A stretch of DNA of 64,000 nucleotides from Cristatella mucedo. Lineage: Eukaryota > Bryozoa > Phylactolaemata > Cristatellidae. The stretch lies in NCBI GenBank assembly GCA_009760855.2, contig WPIO01000010.1, positions 2,445,001 through 2,509,000 on the forward strand, given 5' to 3'. Below are positions 23,265 through 35,861 of this stretch, piece after piece. Below the pieces are notes generated by a model. That model saw nothing but the letters and a program-made list of their open reading frames with translations, was not told the origin of the DNA and made no database searches. A program made the translations under genes and the position numbers. Position 1 is the stretch's first letter. Each line of letters opens with the position of its first letter.

Positions 23265-23720
23265 GTAAATAATAATAATGATAGAGCGTTTATATGGCGC
23301 CCATAGAGATGTAAATCTCTACCTAGGCGCATTACAGCTCGCTGCAAGAGAATTTTTATCCATCGGTTAGTTACAAGTGCAGTATCAAGAATGCAATAGA
23401 AAGAAATATCTGCTTTGGCCTCCATGCTAAAGCAAACTCGAAGAAACACATGAGAACCGGTTAGTAAGACCTTTAGCTATTAGTATGCACTGAGTTATGC
23501 ATAGTTACGCACTCGAAGCATAAATGGAATAAAGCAAGTTAACTAACGCGAAGAAAAAGGTTGCTTTAGCAAATTTGTGAGCTGAGGCTTAAACGAAGAA
23601 GTTTCGCAACAGGTATCGAACCAAGCCGGTAGCCATAGATTATCGGTACATATGATCTTAGGGCTTGATCACTAAAACATTTCAATTTTGTCGGGTAGGA
23701 ATGACGAGATGACTACATGC
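23265..23720 (-). mobile_element. LINE 3' end, third variant
   Basis: Begins with an AAT repeat, then GGCGCCCATAGAGATGTAAA and TCTCTACCTAGGCGC, a variant of the tail hairpin. 3' UTR-like words (CATCGGTTAGT) recur at 29.3 kb. Confidence 0.6.
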
Positions 23721-23766
23721 TGCGAAGCAGGTGGTGCGAGAGAGCACTGGAGGATCAAATAGTTTC

Positions 23767-23874
<108 letters not shown>

Positions 23875-24519
23875 TGGACTTAAGTTATAAAAAAATTATG
23901 CAAGATATTAAGAAGGGATTGTTATATTTTTGTGCACTAAATTGTGGCTAAAAAGCGTTGCTGTGTCGAAGGCAGAAGCCGAGAAGCGATAATTATGAGT
24001 CAGCATGTCAAAGACGATTTCGGTGAGTATTAATGTTCATCTGTTAGCTTAACTAGTGGTAGCTATATAGTTCAAGGTTCGGCCTAGGATATTAGGTCAT
24101 AGATAGTTTTTGGATGCCATATTTAAGAAATCAAAACCACTGAATCCTGCTGTGACCGTATAAAGGGCTGTATTTAAGGCCAGCCCCCCCGATAAAAACT
24201 ATTTCGCGTGCGAGTCAACTTAACACAGATATTATCTTTTAAAAGCCAAATAATTCACTGTAAACCAGCAGCAGTAATTCCAACTGGTTGTTAATGGAAG
24301 TCCGCATAAATTGTCTTTCTATTGGAAATTCTATAAACGAAGCTGAAGGATACCCAATTGCTTAACAATGGCTCACCCATCTCACTAGCTACAAAATTGA
24401 ACGAAATAGATAAGTATAATTTTTTCAAGTGTCATGAATACATTATTGTAGATATTTTGATTAACTATATGTTTGAGTTTCATTTTAAAAGTCTGTCAGC
24501 TAAACTATTCGCTTGACTC

Positions 24520-24897
24520 TCAGTCCGTCTCTTTCCCGTATCTATGCGTCATTTCCGCTTTTCCCAGAAGCGAGTTGTGCGGGGTATCCTGCTGCTGCAG
24601 CTCTCCCGACCTTAAGCCTAGCATCACGATGACGAGGCCTTCTTAATTGCAAAAAACGAATAAAGCAAAGCCGCCAAACAAATCAGCGATGTGCGAATCA
24701 CGACGTACGATTCAACCGGTTCGCCGCGGATGGTTAGCAATGCAAGAGTTAAGAGGTTTGTTGGATGCTATTGGCACGCCATGTGAGCAGCTCTATTTAC
24801 CTTCTTAAGCACAATCTTGAAGTGCAGTCTCATTGCGGAGAAACACATGGGAGCTGCGAGGCGAATACCAACCACTCGGCCAATCTCTAAAGCCGCT
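24520..24897 (-). CDS. Unassigned minus-strand candidate exons (C-terminal end of a gene)
   Basis: An exon at 24897-24801 is bounded by a TTTAG acceptor and an AAG/gtaaat donor. It reads LEIGRVVGIRLAAPMC, then MRLHFKIVLKK, without a stop. A second exon ends at a TGA at 24520. From an acceptor at 24594 it continues in phase with QQDTPHNSLLGKAEMTHR and ends YGKETD; an alternative acceptor at 24641 gives a longer exon in the same frame but the wrong phase. The conservative-looking amphipathic sequence and clean splice sites suggest a real gene whose 5' exons lie at higher coordinates behind LINE-filled introns. I do not recognise the protein. Confidence 0.35.
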
Positions 24898-25117
24898 CTA
24901 AAGGCCAGGTAGCCTGGATATAATGGTAAGACAATTGCTTTGCGCCGTAGAAGAAACCTCTTTCTAGACATTTACACGTGACCCGGGAACGACTAGCGAG
25001 CTTTCAGGACGGCTGAGGAGTCAGGTCTCGGTAGCATGCTTCCGGTGCGCCACTTATGGATCGCCTTGCGGGAGGTGGGCTAGTGCATCAACGATACTCC
25101 ACTTCAGCTAAGTGAAT

Positions 25118-26650
25118 AATAATAATAATGCACTTGATAACGCGCTCTCAGAGAACTCAATCTCTTCCTAGGCGCTTTACATTTGCTGCAAAGGGAAACA
25201 CGATTGAATGGGGAGTAATATCATGCTTTATAAACATGAATAACATGGTTAGGGCTGACATGCACAGGGTCAGCATGCAAGTGTGGTTAGTGGCAGCATG
25301 CACAGTGTCAGCACGCATAAGCACATCGAGGACGAATCACAAGGACCCACTAAATGCTGTCCTAAATAGGTGTGTTTTTAAGTTCTTTTTAGATGTGGTC
25401 AAGTCAGGGGATGTTCTGACGCAAGTCGGGAGGAAGTTCCAGGCTTCGTGAGCATACGAACTTAATGCACGGTCTCCAAAGGATTTGGGGTTTGTATAAG
25501 GTATTGGTATACTGTTGGATTCCGAAAGCGAGTGATACGATGCTTGGCCTGGTGGGAGAGTAGATCTGGGAGATAGGCTGGAGCCAAAGAATGAAGTGAC
25601 CTAAAAGTGAGCGACAAAACCTTGAAGTCATTCCGTTGCTTGACTGGGAGCCAGTGTAGGTCGGCGAGAAGTGGTGTGATGTGACAACTGCGACGCTCAC
25701 GACAGACACACCTAGCTGTAGAGTTTTGCACCAGCTGCAATCGCCTGATTGCACATGCCGGTAAGCTAGCAAGCAGCGAGTTACAGCAGTCAAGACGGGA
25801 TGTCACAAATGCATGGACCAACTTAGACGCGGTATCCTTATCTAAACAAGCCCGAATTTTAGCAATGTTATGTAGCTAAAAGTTGGCTGACTTGTTGAGG
25901 TGCTAATGTGGTCGTCTAACGAGAGGTCGCTTTGGAATATAACACCTAGATTTCGAGCTGATTCAACAGGAGATATGCTGACAGAGCCAATTTTGAGCGT
26001 CAGCCTTTCCAATTTCTGATTTACACTGGGTTTGCCCTTAACTAGTAAGTTAATTTTATCATCGTTTAGTTTTAGAAAATTTGCTGCCATCCATGTGCGG
26101 ATGTCATCAATACATGCAGCAAGTGAGTTGAGAGAATTCGAGGTGCTCGAAGGCTGGGAGGGATCAAAGCAAAGGTAAAACTGAGTGTCATCCGCATAGA
26201 AGTGAAAGCCTTGATTGTGCTTGGCAATCACATCAGCAAGAGGGAGAGTAGAAACCGTGAAAAGAACCGGACCTAGCACGGAGCCATGTGGTACCCCATA
26301 TTTCAGAGATACCTCGGATGATCTTTGTCCATTCACGTCAATACTCTGGAGTCTCCCACTGAGATAGGAACTGAACCATTGCAGAGCAGTGAGTGATGCC
26401 CAGGTGAGATGAGAGGCGCTAGAAGGACTTTGTGATCGATGGTATCAAAATCTGCCGAAAGATCGAGCAAAACAAGCAGAAACACTCTATGTCTGCATTC
26501 AAGTAGGTCATTGTACACCCTAAGCAATGCTTATTCTGTGGAGTGATTAGCTCAAAAGCCAGACTGGAACTTACTTGCAAAGATTGAAGTTTCAATATAT
26601 GAGTTCAGCTGGTCCGCCACGACCCGTTCCAGTGTCTTTGATAGGAATGG
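25118..26650 (-). mobile_element. CR1/L2-like LINE, long 3' part with reverse-transcriptase core
   Basis: Reading from 26650 down: DLSADFDTIDHKVLLAPL (motif A), SLKYGVPHGSVLGPVLF, then GFHFYADDTQFYLCF (catalytic YADD), MAANFLKLNDDK, HAFVTSRLDCCNSLL and ADLHWLPVKQRN, then the 3' UTR and hairpin tail at about 25130-25190 with an AAT repeat. There are a few frameshifts and stops; the 5' half is absent. Confidence 0.92.
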
Positions 26651-27069
26651 TAACGATCGGGTGTACACTTGTGCGATCCTAAGTAGTCAATCCTACATGT
26701 ATATGGCTCATATGTATGTGCGTGGTTCTTGGTCACTGGGTAGTTTTTAAGAGCCGGGCTGTTATATTGAACATGACCTTTCAATCGGAATCCGAGAGGG
26801 AGTTGGCTGCTGTAGCTGGGCTTGAAGCATACCGGTTCAATCCTTTCCATGCCAGATTCATGTAGGGGAGTTTGTTTTAAAAAGCTCTCAATTCCATGCC
26901 TTAGGCTTTCACACATAAGGAGATAGCACAACTGACGCAAGAGAAAATATAAGAGAATATTTATTGAAAATTAAACTTACCAATCGATTATTTATTATAA
27001 TTAAATAAACTTATGTAATTCAGACATATCTGGGATGCGGTAGGATCTTGCTGCCGTCATAGGACCGTG

Positions 27070-27104
<35 letters not shown>
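27070..27104. repeat. TA microsatellite
   Basis: About 17 TA units. Confidence 0.95.
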
Positions 27105-27106
<2 letters not shown>

Positions 27107-27870
27107 TAAATATCGAGCGGTACGTGTATAGTTCGATAGCCCAGCCAAAAGGGAGTTATAATTATTTAGCCGAGACAGAACCAAGGAGCTAATTAAATAT
27201 TTTGCAAGCCACCGTGGAAGAAAGTTCCAAATCTTATTTGGAGATCGGACGTGATGGCTAGCTGTGGAAGCACTCTCCTTAACGAAGCTTTCAAAATTTA
27301 GGCCGCTGTCGAAGACGACACATAAATTCCGATCACATGGCTATGGTCGCACAACAGCATCATCCATTAGAGGAGCCAAGTTCTCTAGTCCAGCTATGCG
27401 CTTGTAGTTTTTTATGAGTAACATTTCCGTTTTATCCTCATTTAGATTAAGGAAATCTTCCTACATCTCGGATCGAATGTCTGCAAGGCAAGCATTTAGT
27501 TTATCAGTCACTGCAGCAGATTCCGACGGTTTAAATGACAAATACAGCTGAGTATCATCAGTATAAAAGTGATAGCTTATTCCATGGGCCGGAATCACTT
27601 TTCCCAGAGGTTGAGTATAAATGGAGAACAGCAACGTACCAAAGACATGGTGTCACTCCACAGGTGACTGATCTCATGCATGAGACCTGACGCCCTACAC
27701 GACGCGGGTTGCACACGATCGAACAAGTACGATTTAAATCACGCCAGCCTCGCTCGTCTGCCAGACCGATCGTGGTTCTCAATCGAACAAGTAGGATATC
27801 GTGATCAACAGTGCTGAAGGCCGCTGCAAGATCTAGCCGCCAGGGGCTGTGAAGATTCAACTAAATGATA
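27105..27870 (-). mobile_element. Another LINE reverse-transcriptase fragment
   Basis: The minus strand reads LDLAAAFSTVDHDILLVRL (motif A), a decayed [14 protein letters not shown] active-site block and LNLNEDKTEMLLIKN. It is more diverged from the main family, so probably a separate clade. Confidence 0.8.
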
Positions 27871-27995
27871 ATCATGTCATATGTCATACATAATAATGTC
27901 ATACATAATGTCCCGTTTTCCACTAAAGCTTATTCCGCCTGGCCTTGCTCATCAGCTGCCGGCATGGATGACGGTCCATCCGAATACGTCCTTAC

Positions 27996-28327
27996 GACCT
28001 CGTCTCGGCTTGGCGACGGCTGCTTCTGCTTCGATGTAGCAGCGGACCGAAGCATCGCTACCGGAAGCACCGGCCATGCTGCAAGCACAGACGCTGCGGG
28101 CTAGAGCAGCTCGCGAGAAGTGGAGCGAGCCTCAAGGCTGCTCATGTGACTAAAGGATGGGTAGTAGACCTTAGCCGAGCCAACACCTCCAGCTTAAGCT
28201 GGCTGCAGATGGATAAGCTCTTCATTACACGCTCGGCCTCATGTCCTCTCAGCAGAATAAGAAAGTCCCCATCAACTGACGCCGCCGTCACCTCATCCAC
28301 TGGCAGTAGGATAAACCCTTGCCCGTT
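27996..28327 (-). CDS. Unassigned minus-strand candidate exons
   Basis: Exon 28327-28170 reads NGQGFILLPVDEVTAASVDG, then HEAERVMKSLSICSQLKLEV, to a gtctac donor. Its phase fits an exon at 28078-27996 (acceptor TGCTTGCAG, donor gtaagg) reading MAGASGSDASVRCYIEAEAA. Neither has a stop in the joined frame. The first acceptor has a poor pyrimidine tract. Together with the exons at 24.5-24.9 kb and 33.4 kb these could belong to one gene on this strand, but phases do not prove it and I do not recognise the product. Confidence 0.3.
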
Positions 28328-28853
28328 CTTGAGTCATCAAACCAGTTGTAATTCTTAAGCCATATAGGTAGACACGTGACAAGGTAAACTTCCAGCCTTG
28401 TCGCTCCTAGTTGAGTATACTAGTCATCGTGGGTCCCTAATTAGGCAGTGACTTCACCGAAAGATGCTCAAGGCCTAGCTGTAAGCTTGACTCCGTGACT
28501 TTCTGTTTAAAAAAGGGCTGACATTTCTAAGCACTGTCAGTAAATTAAATTAAGCAATTTCTTATATATCCGTCAGCAGATATAGAATATTAAGGCTGCG
28601 TTAAAGCCAACCGCTCAGTTCCTCCAAGTAAATTGGCTTGGTTGGAAGGCTGGAAGTGAGCTCGAGGCTTGCTGAGCCACGAGAGGGCGGGGAAAGTGAC
28701 CGCGCGAGTCAATTTTCGTCGCTTATTTGTAGGCCCTCCGAGAGAAGCCGGTCTTCGATCGTGACTTAGGCGTAAGTCATGAAGCGAAATCTATTATCGG
28801 CATCTTTGTAGATGCTATCCAACTATTAACTTTCAATAAAACGCCTGTATTCA

Positions 28854-29228
28854 TCATGAAAGGAAGTTGCTGAAGAAGTCGCGAGTTCCAAAATTAGGGA
28901 CGTCAGGAAATGCAAATGGCTGATCGCCGACCAAGGAAATCCAGGCAGACGAGGCAAGAATCTCCCAGGAACCGGCACATACTAGCGCTCTTTCGGATTT
29001 GTTTGAACCCGTTAGCCGCTCAAGTTTCAGGAGAGTTGATCTATTAGCCGCCAATATAACGCCCCCAACCAGGATTTCGCCGTCTCCCCAAGCCCGGCAG
29101 ACATTCTGAGCTTCTGTTTCTGGAACCGCAGGTGCGGGCAATGACCTTCGATGGGCCGAGCGCCTCGAAATCACCTTTCGAGGTTCGCCGTCTGGTGTAA
29201 GCTTAGACAAGCATACAAAATCAAGCAA
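28854..29228 (-). CDS. Unassigned open reading frame, possible exon or transposon piece
   Basis: A 124-codon minus-strand frame in moderately GC-rich sequence includes KLTPDGEPRKVISRRS and FPDVPNFGTRDFF. No family is recognised. A donor-like gtgatt lies inside it after EPRK. It could be part of the neighbouring candidate gene or an old element. Confidence 0.15.
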   Translation of the reverse strand: MLDFVCLSKLTPDGEPRKVISRRSAHRRSLPAPAVPETEAQNVCRAWGDGEILVGGVILAANRSTLLKLERLTGSNKSERALVCAGSWEILASSAWISLVGDQPFAFPDVPNFGTRDFFSNFLS

Positions 29229-29269
29229 GCTTCATGCTCAGCATGCTAAATCACAGAAGAAAACTCCTC

Positions 29270-29560
29270 TCAGGGCCATCGGTTAGTAAGACCACAGAAT
29301 ATTAGCAGGCACCTAATCATGCACAAGTAGGCATGCAAACAACACAGAAACAAGTTTACTGGGGGGCGGAGGGAAAGCTGAGCGTGACGTCAGCCGATGC
29401 GTCTTTAGCTGAGACTTAAAGTATGTGAAGTCATTGCAGGTAGTGACTGAAGCTGAAACCGAGCTTCAGATGTTAGCTGCTTACGAACTGAAAGTCCAAA
29501 CACCAATAGATTTAAGTTTACTTCGAGAAACCTTGAGGCAATTAGAAGGAAGTGGTGCAT
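29270..29560 (-). mobile_element. LINE 3' fragment
   Basis: Shares CATCGGTTAGTAAGACC and following words with the element at 23.3 kb; no coding frame is retained. Confidence 0.45.
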
Positions 29561-29611
29561 CTCACTCGCGTCATATGACGGCATAGGCTGAGGCCAGTAA
29601 TGGATTGAATT

Positions 29612-29790
29612 TGTAAGCTCAAACGCTGTCGTGTGACACGTATCTCATACAAAATTGGCGAGTGCAAATGCAGGTGTGAGTTTTCTAGCCCAGACGCCAC
29701 ATGACACGCTTTGCATGACAGTATTGGTAATGGCCAGTGTCGGAGTGGCTTTGTATGCCCACACGCCATCTGAAAGTGGACATATGGCTT
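29612..29790. repeat. Diverged tandem repeat, about 66-70 base unit, 2.5 copies
   Basis: Unit blocks (ACGCTGTCGTGTGACACG / ACGCCACATGACACGC / ACGCCATCTGAAAG and GTGCAAATGCAGGTGTGAG / GTAATGGCCAGTGTCGGAG) recur in register. Confidence 0.5.
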
Positions 29791-30552
29791 CGTCAGCAGC
29801 AAAGCTTCCACAGATAGACTCTCTAAAAGGCTGCAAAGCAAACAAGATATCGGTCCTTGAAAAAGACGAAAATACTGGCAAGCTGGGCACTCAAGCAGTG
29901 TCGCCGGCGTCCGTGTGAGGCACACGCTATTTATCTAGTGTTAACATAGCGGTCAGAAAGAGCTCGGCACTCACGCCTAATCAACGGCAAAGACAACGAC
30001 AACGTCAGCGACAAAGTCTAATTATCGCATATATTTTTGGCTTACTCTCGGTGCCTTTTTGAATAGGAAATATAAGCATTCATCGAACGACATACAATTT
30101 TGAGAACTTTGTGATAAAAATGAGAAAAGCCTATTACCAATGGCACGATGAAACTGAACAAAACGGCCCGATGACTCCGGGGCGACAGAGCCGGTTGACC
30201 TCTGTCGCGACACTTGAGAAGCCGCGATGGCGCATTTGTGAAGAGGCGCGTGCTCTGTAAGTTGTCTTTTCCCGCAAGACCGGTTATTCAGCCTAGCCCA
30301 GCTCATCTGACGCAGCCTCGCGCTGCTCTCCTTCAGCCTCGCCTCTCGTTCAGCCTCGTCCATTCCAGGCCGAGCTCTTTTGATTCGCAATGTTGGCAGT
30401 ATGCCATTTGCCATTATTGGCAGTATGCCAATCGTACTCAAGGAGCCTCATTTGAAGGAGCGGCGACGCGACTCGGATCGCGCCCTGGACATGGACGAGC
30501 TCACTGTACCTGAGCCCCCCCCCCCCGCCGTGCGTCACACGCGCCTCTGATA

Positions 30553-30696
30553 TTTCTCTCCTCCTCGTCCTCCTCCTCCTCGTCCTCCTCGTCCTCGTCC
30601 TCCTCGTCCTCGTCCTCGTCCTCCTCGTCCTCGTCCTCCTCATCCTCGTCTTCGTCCTCGTCCTCGTCCTCGTCCTCCTCGTCCTCGTCCTCCTCA
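30553..30696. repeat. TCCTCG minisatellite
   Basis: Interspersed TCC, TCG and TCCTCG units. The minus frame reads Arg-Thr repeats and is not a gene. A run of about 12 C lies just before it. Confidence 0.95.
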
Positions 30697-31079
30697 GCTG
30701 AGCTATGTGCTCAGCGTTCATTCGTCACCACATTCATCGCTAGCTTCTAATCAGCAGCGAGCAGGAGGTACCGCGAGCGCAGGAGCATGGGCAGCCAAGT
30801 GGACCACGAGCGAAGGATTGCTCCGGTTCTTCCGATACGGCGCTTGGGAAAGCGGTCCGTCGCACGAGCTCAAATGTGCAGCAGCAAAACAGCAACGGAA
30901 ATACGCGCCGCTCTACCTACGCGCCGCTCCACCTACTGCAAGCGACAAACCCCTCTGCTCGAGCGGACCTTTGAAAGGGCCACAGCGAAATAGCAGTAGG
31001 AGAATACATGCGTTGCCAACTTTTACGACAGTGCGAGCTGCGCTCCGCTGTCGCAAACGATGAGTGCGGCATTGATCTT

Positions 31080-32640
31080 TCTTTTATTTCAAGTTAATCT
31101 GCGGCCTTTCTCTCTCTTATTTGTTAAGTAAAGCTAAGCGCCTTCTGGTCCTCTGAGTGTGCAAATAATCTAAGGACGGAATATCTAAACAGCCCTCGCG
31201 GGCTCGCGGTGTAAAGGAAGCTTTTCTCGCCATTCAAAATGCAATATTGTAATTGCGGAGAAGAAAGATCCATGAGCGAAAAATGTCTATATAGCACACG
31301 CATTGACGCTTCGCTCATGCATTTAGTTGGGATTTTTTATTACGAGAGGCTTTTTACTACTGCGCTTTTGCATCAATAAATGAAGATTTTGCCGGGCGGC
31401 TGCTAATAATCAACTTTCAACCGGGCGTTTAGGCGATGGCAGGCGTCTATAAACTTGGTTCATCTCTAAAACATATTGGCGTGCTTACTCTTTTTATGCC
31501 TTCTTTGGTGTCCATTGAACGCACTTCCTCCCTCAGCCATGGTCAACAGCAACGTAGATGAGTGGTAAATATAAAGGACACGGTAAGCTCACTCAATGAA
31601 TCGGTCAGTGCCAGCTTAAGCTTTATTTCTGTATGCGTTCTGTCAATTTTTTTCAGAATAGGTTTTTAGAAATCACAATATTTTCCTTACATATTTTCAG
31701 AGATGTCTTAAAATTAGCTGCAAAGAGTAGCTTCTTCGGCTTCAGCCTTGCTCTTTTGATTTGCAGGTGGGGAAGCGTGATGCGCTTAGTAAGTCAACTC
31801 TTGCATAATTTGACACATATAAAATATACCATCTTTACTCTTCTCTGCAGATAAAAAACGTGCATCTTCTCGTTTTGTCTGCCCAAAATAATCACTTCAA
31901 CAGGAAATTTTAGTCTTATATATAATCATTCATTTTCTAGCTAGCTGTACATCAAGCTGTTTTAAGAATCTTTTGAACATGTTTAGGTACCTTGGTTAGT
32001 AAGTAAAAAAAGAAGTGCGAACTTGAAGTTGGTGACGCAGCAGAGTTTTACTCAACGCAGTCAAAACCTAAGTGACTTTAAGTGCGCCATCGGTAGCAAT
32101 CACAACCTTCCTTTATACAAGAAATGCAAACTGATAAGCGTTATGAAAGTAGGCATGCAGTGAATGGGGTTAGCAGCGTGGAAAATAGCGACAGCTAATA
32201 GCTGGGGCAGCAAGTGACCAAATTAGTAGGTCAACAAATAGCGTTGCTGCCAAAACAGTCGTCTCCAAATAAAAAGTGGAGACACCGACCTATCCTTTTC
32301 AGAGGACCTAAGAGTGACAAAGGAGACTGATATGATCGCAGCAGGTCAGCTGTACGCGAAGTGGGCGGACTGCGGAAGGTGGGATCGCTACTTCCGCGAA
32401 GGGACGTGCTGCTAATTTTTGGATCGCAGAATCCACATCGCAGCGATTAAAATGACCGACTGACGGTAAGAAACACCATTATCTGTCAGTTTTTCATTCA
32501 TCTCAACAAACGTGCACCTACCTACTTTTGGGACGTTTAGCCAACTGAAGCTATAAAAGCTAATCATGCAGCAATTTATGAGAAGCATTTTGATTTAAGA
32601 GCTGGCTAAAGAGCTCAAAGAGGAGTCAAGGAATTCTGGG
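31080..32640. other. No gene recognised
   Basis: AT-rich; I see no splice-bounded frames or repeat family. Confidence 0.4.
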
Positions 32641-32699
32641 AGCCACACGTTGAAAGCTCCAGCCCTGAGGGAGTGAGCGAGCGACAGAGAGAGAGAACG

Positions 32700-33092
<393 letters not shown>

Positions 33093-33423
33093 AACGCGCG
33101 GTGTAGCGGTTTCTGCATGAACATCCTTTAACAGAGAATGCGCTGTTCTGCCCCGTTTCACGCAGGTATGCCGACGGCAGGCCACAACAGGAGCAGCAAA
33201 GTGCGCTCTTGCCTTAAGATAGCGAGTCCTTTGCCTAGAGCAAACCCTTCGACAGCAACAAAAGGACTGCAGGTGTCCAGTGCCAGCCGCAGCATACCGG
33301 AACTCTCGCACGACGCCCGGCGTATGGCTGCTCGCAGCGCCGCTGCCGACATCATGGAGTCGCGAAAGGGAGGGGCCGCGGCGGCGGAGGCGAGCGCTGT
33401 CGCTATCTGTCGCCTACGCTCAC

Positions 33424-33482
33424 CGTGCGCAGCGGTCAAGGTGTATTTGCCTCCCGCCAATCGATCTGAACAGTGTGAGCAG
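33424..33482 (-). CDS. Candidate internal exon, unassigned
   Basis: A 59-base segment has a good acceptor (TTTTTGCAG) and donor (CACG/gtgagc) on the minus strand and reads LLTLFRSIGGRQIHLDRCA. It lies in a GC-rich island (33.1-33.6 kb) that is open in several frames on both strands. This is weak evidence only. Confidence 0.18.
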
Positions 33483-33599
33483 CTGCAAAAAGCGTCCTCC
33501 GGCGTACGTTTAGAGTGGGTGACCGTGACCCTGGCTACAGGACGCGAAGCAAGTTCAGAGCGCAGCTCCGCTGTAGCAACTCGGCCGCATTAAATGACT

Positions 33600-34395
33600 C
33601 CGGCTTTTACAAAGTCTAAGCCTCGATTCTTTCATAATAGTCAAAATAATCGCTTCATAGTTGATATAATCCAGGAACCGCGAATAATATAGTGGCAGGC
33701 ATAATCTGGCTGACGTGGCGCGGCGATGCTTCAGGAAAATGACTAAAGATTTACGTGAGTTGCTCTGGCCGAGGAATTGGAGCATTCAATTTTAAGTTAA
33801 GCTCTATAAACCGGTAACTAAGCTCGACCTACTGAAATATATTTAGAAATGCGTCTCCTATCGGTAAGCTAAGCCACCAATGGTTGGGAGAACTTTGACG
33901 TCACACATGGGCATTTTTATCATGTTTCATTATTGTCAAGGTTTCGCCCTAGCTGGTGACATGTCGAAAGCAAAAGGATCGCAGTCCTTCGAAAAACAGT
34001 TACGAAAAAAATCACCCGTTGAATTTCGATGCGAAATAATATGCAAAAGACGCACTGACACAAGTTCATAAATGAAGAAAACTAGCAAATGATGGATACA
34101 CAGTAGTTAGTACTGCTGTTACAAAGGGAAAGTTGCGGCTTTCGCCTCCGGACAGGGCGCAGGCGGCAAGCGCAGCTCTTTTACCTGTTATCACGTCTCT
34201 GTCGCGGACACCTCGCGGCGACTAAGGGTGAAGCCTCAAGTCCTGGAATCACGGCTAGAGACTTGTTGGTGCGGCACCAATGTATGCTGGTATGCCGACA
34301 GTAGACGTAGTAGCGCGACAGCGAGCGTCGATAAATCAAGACAAAGACAAAGAGTAAATGTCCATAGCGTCGAGGAGCCTAATTGACAGAGACGG
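33600..34395. other. No gene recognised
   Basis: No coding or repeat signal I can support. Confidence 0.35.
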
Positions 34396-34399
34396 CGGG

Positions 34400-34512
34400 T
34401 TTCATGCTATTACTCACCATTCAATTGCGTTTCCCTTTGCAGCAAATGTAAAGCGCCCAGAGAGAGATTGAGTTCTCTGAGGGCGCTTTATCAAAAGCAT
34501 TATTATTATTAT
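34400..34512 (+). mobile_element. LINE 3' tail
   Basis: TTTGCAGCAAATGTAAAGCG, then the hairpin with GCGCCC and GGGCGC arms (34455-34490), then ATT repeats. It is the cleanest example of the tail. Confidence 0.85.
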
Positions 34513-35525
34513 TATGATTGGTTCATGTGCTCAACAGCGGCCACGACCTACATCAACTTTCGTACTTGCATCCACTCCAAGAGCACAAACGACAGCCTAT
34601 TAAACGGCTTTGTCCTTTATGCGGCCTTAGCCGTAGACGATCGCATAGTCGGCTCCTTGCCATTATAATTCACGAGCTGCGAAAGATGAATATCTGTCAT
34701 AAGCGGGCTGATTTAGCATGCCGTCGTATCACCATTGCGGCAAGCTGTCAACTACGAAGTAGTAAAACAGCTGCGAGCTAAATCAACCGGATTTCGACCG
34801 ATATAATTATTAGCGGGTCCTAAATTATAACAGCTAGGAACAAATTATGTAGTAGGTAATGGCTGAGGCCGCATACAAGCCAACCTCATGTTGATGTCCC
34901 ACAACCTTGTTGAAAGGCTTACTTGGTTGATTTGATCAGAGTCGCGGACGAGATTTTTTCTGACGGCTTTGTCAAGATACCTAGCCACACTAGCTCCAGC
35001 CGAATACTATTTTGATAAATTTCAAATTTAATGCGCTTAGAAGAAAAATGGATCATTGGCACACTACCTCATACCAATTATATTCATACAATGTACTCAT
35101 ACCATATTATATTTACTATATTATATTCCGTAATAAGAGTAGTTGGATTTAAATGCAAGGATTCTTGCAGCTTGCTTACGAAAATGAAAGCGGTTCACCT
35201 AATGGCAATAATAATAAATAGCTTGTTTAGCGGGATCGGAGAACTGTACCTCAGTAGTGGAGCTTTACAACTCACTGCAACACAGCAATAACGCAGAGTT
35301 TATTACAAGCAAATATCATGCGCAGACCAGCAAAAAAAGAATATAAGAAGACAATCAGGGCTTCCGCTTAGTAAAGCCACTGGCTCCACCTAACGTCCAC
35401 TAAATCATACAAATACGCGAAAAATACGCGAGAACCGCGCAGGAAAAAAAGTTCGCTGGAAAACGCAAGGAAAGCGAAGATCCTTTTTAAATGAGAGAGA
35501 AAAATGCAAAATCACTGCCGGTAGA
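34513..35525. other. No gene recognised
   Basis: Short frames only; AT-rich. Confidence 0.35.
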
Positions 35526-35529
35526 GACG

Positions 35530-35855
35530 GAAGCTAGGATGGAATTTTAGACTTTTGGCGCATGCAAACCCCCCCCGAAAGCCCCAGTGCCAAAACAGTT
35601 CGATTTAATTTGAGTAGAAGCGAGACGAGTGGAAGCCGAAGAGCGGGTCTTGCGAGAGCGCGTGACTGGAGGAGTAGCGAGGTAGCATAGGTATGCTGGT
35701 GCAAGCGAGGGACGAGACTCTTGGGCCAAACGAAGCATCTGCAAGTAAATTTTATTCAAGATAAGGGGGTCAGCGAAGTTCAGATAGACATGGGTTGATC
35801 TGGCAGACACGCCATTGACGACAGACCGGACGAGCTGCGGAGCACATTCCAAGAG
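35530..35855 (-). mobile_element. Older LINE fragment
   Basis: The minus strand reads ESRPSLAPAYLCYLATPPVT and TRLASTQIKSNCFGTGAFG, a decayed version of the LAPAYLSDLLPNQ ... SFGDRAFSS block. A younger copy abuts it on the right. Confidence 0.65.
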
Positions 35856-35861
35856 TCCCGT

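Noticed and set aside
24861-24935. tRNA-like stretch near 24.9 kb
   Set aside because: No B box; the sequence is better explained as part of a candidate exon and its acceptor.
28854-29228. 124-codon ORF considered as a host gene
   Set aside because: Kept only as a very low-confidence feature; no start, splice or family support.
30390-30550. Plus-strand frame NVGSMPFAIIGSMPIV ... MDELTVPEPPPP
   Set aside because: Looks protein-like, but I found no splice sites or partner exons, and part of it comes from an 18-base direct duplication and a C run.
30350-30721. Arg-Thr-rich minus-strand ORF
   Set aside because: Translation of the TCCTCG minisatellite.
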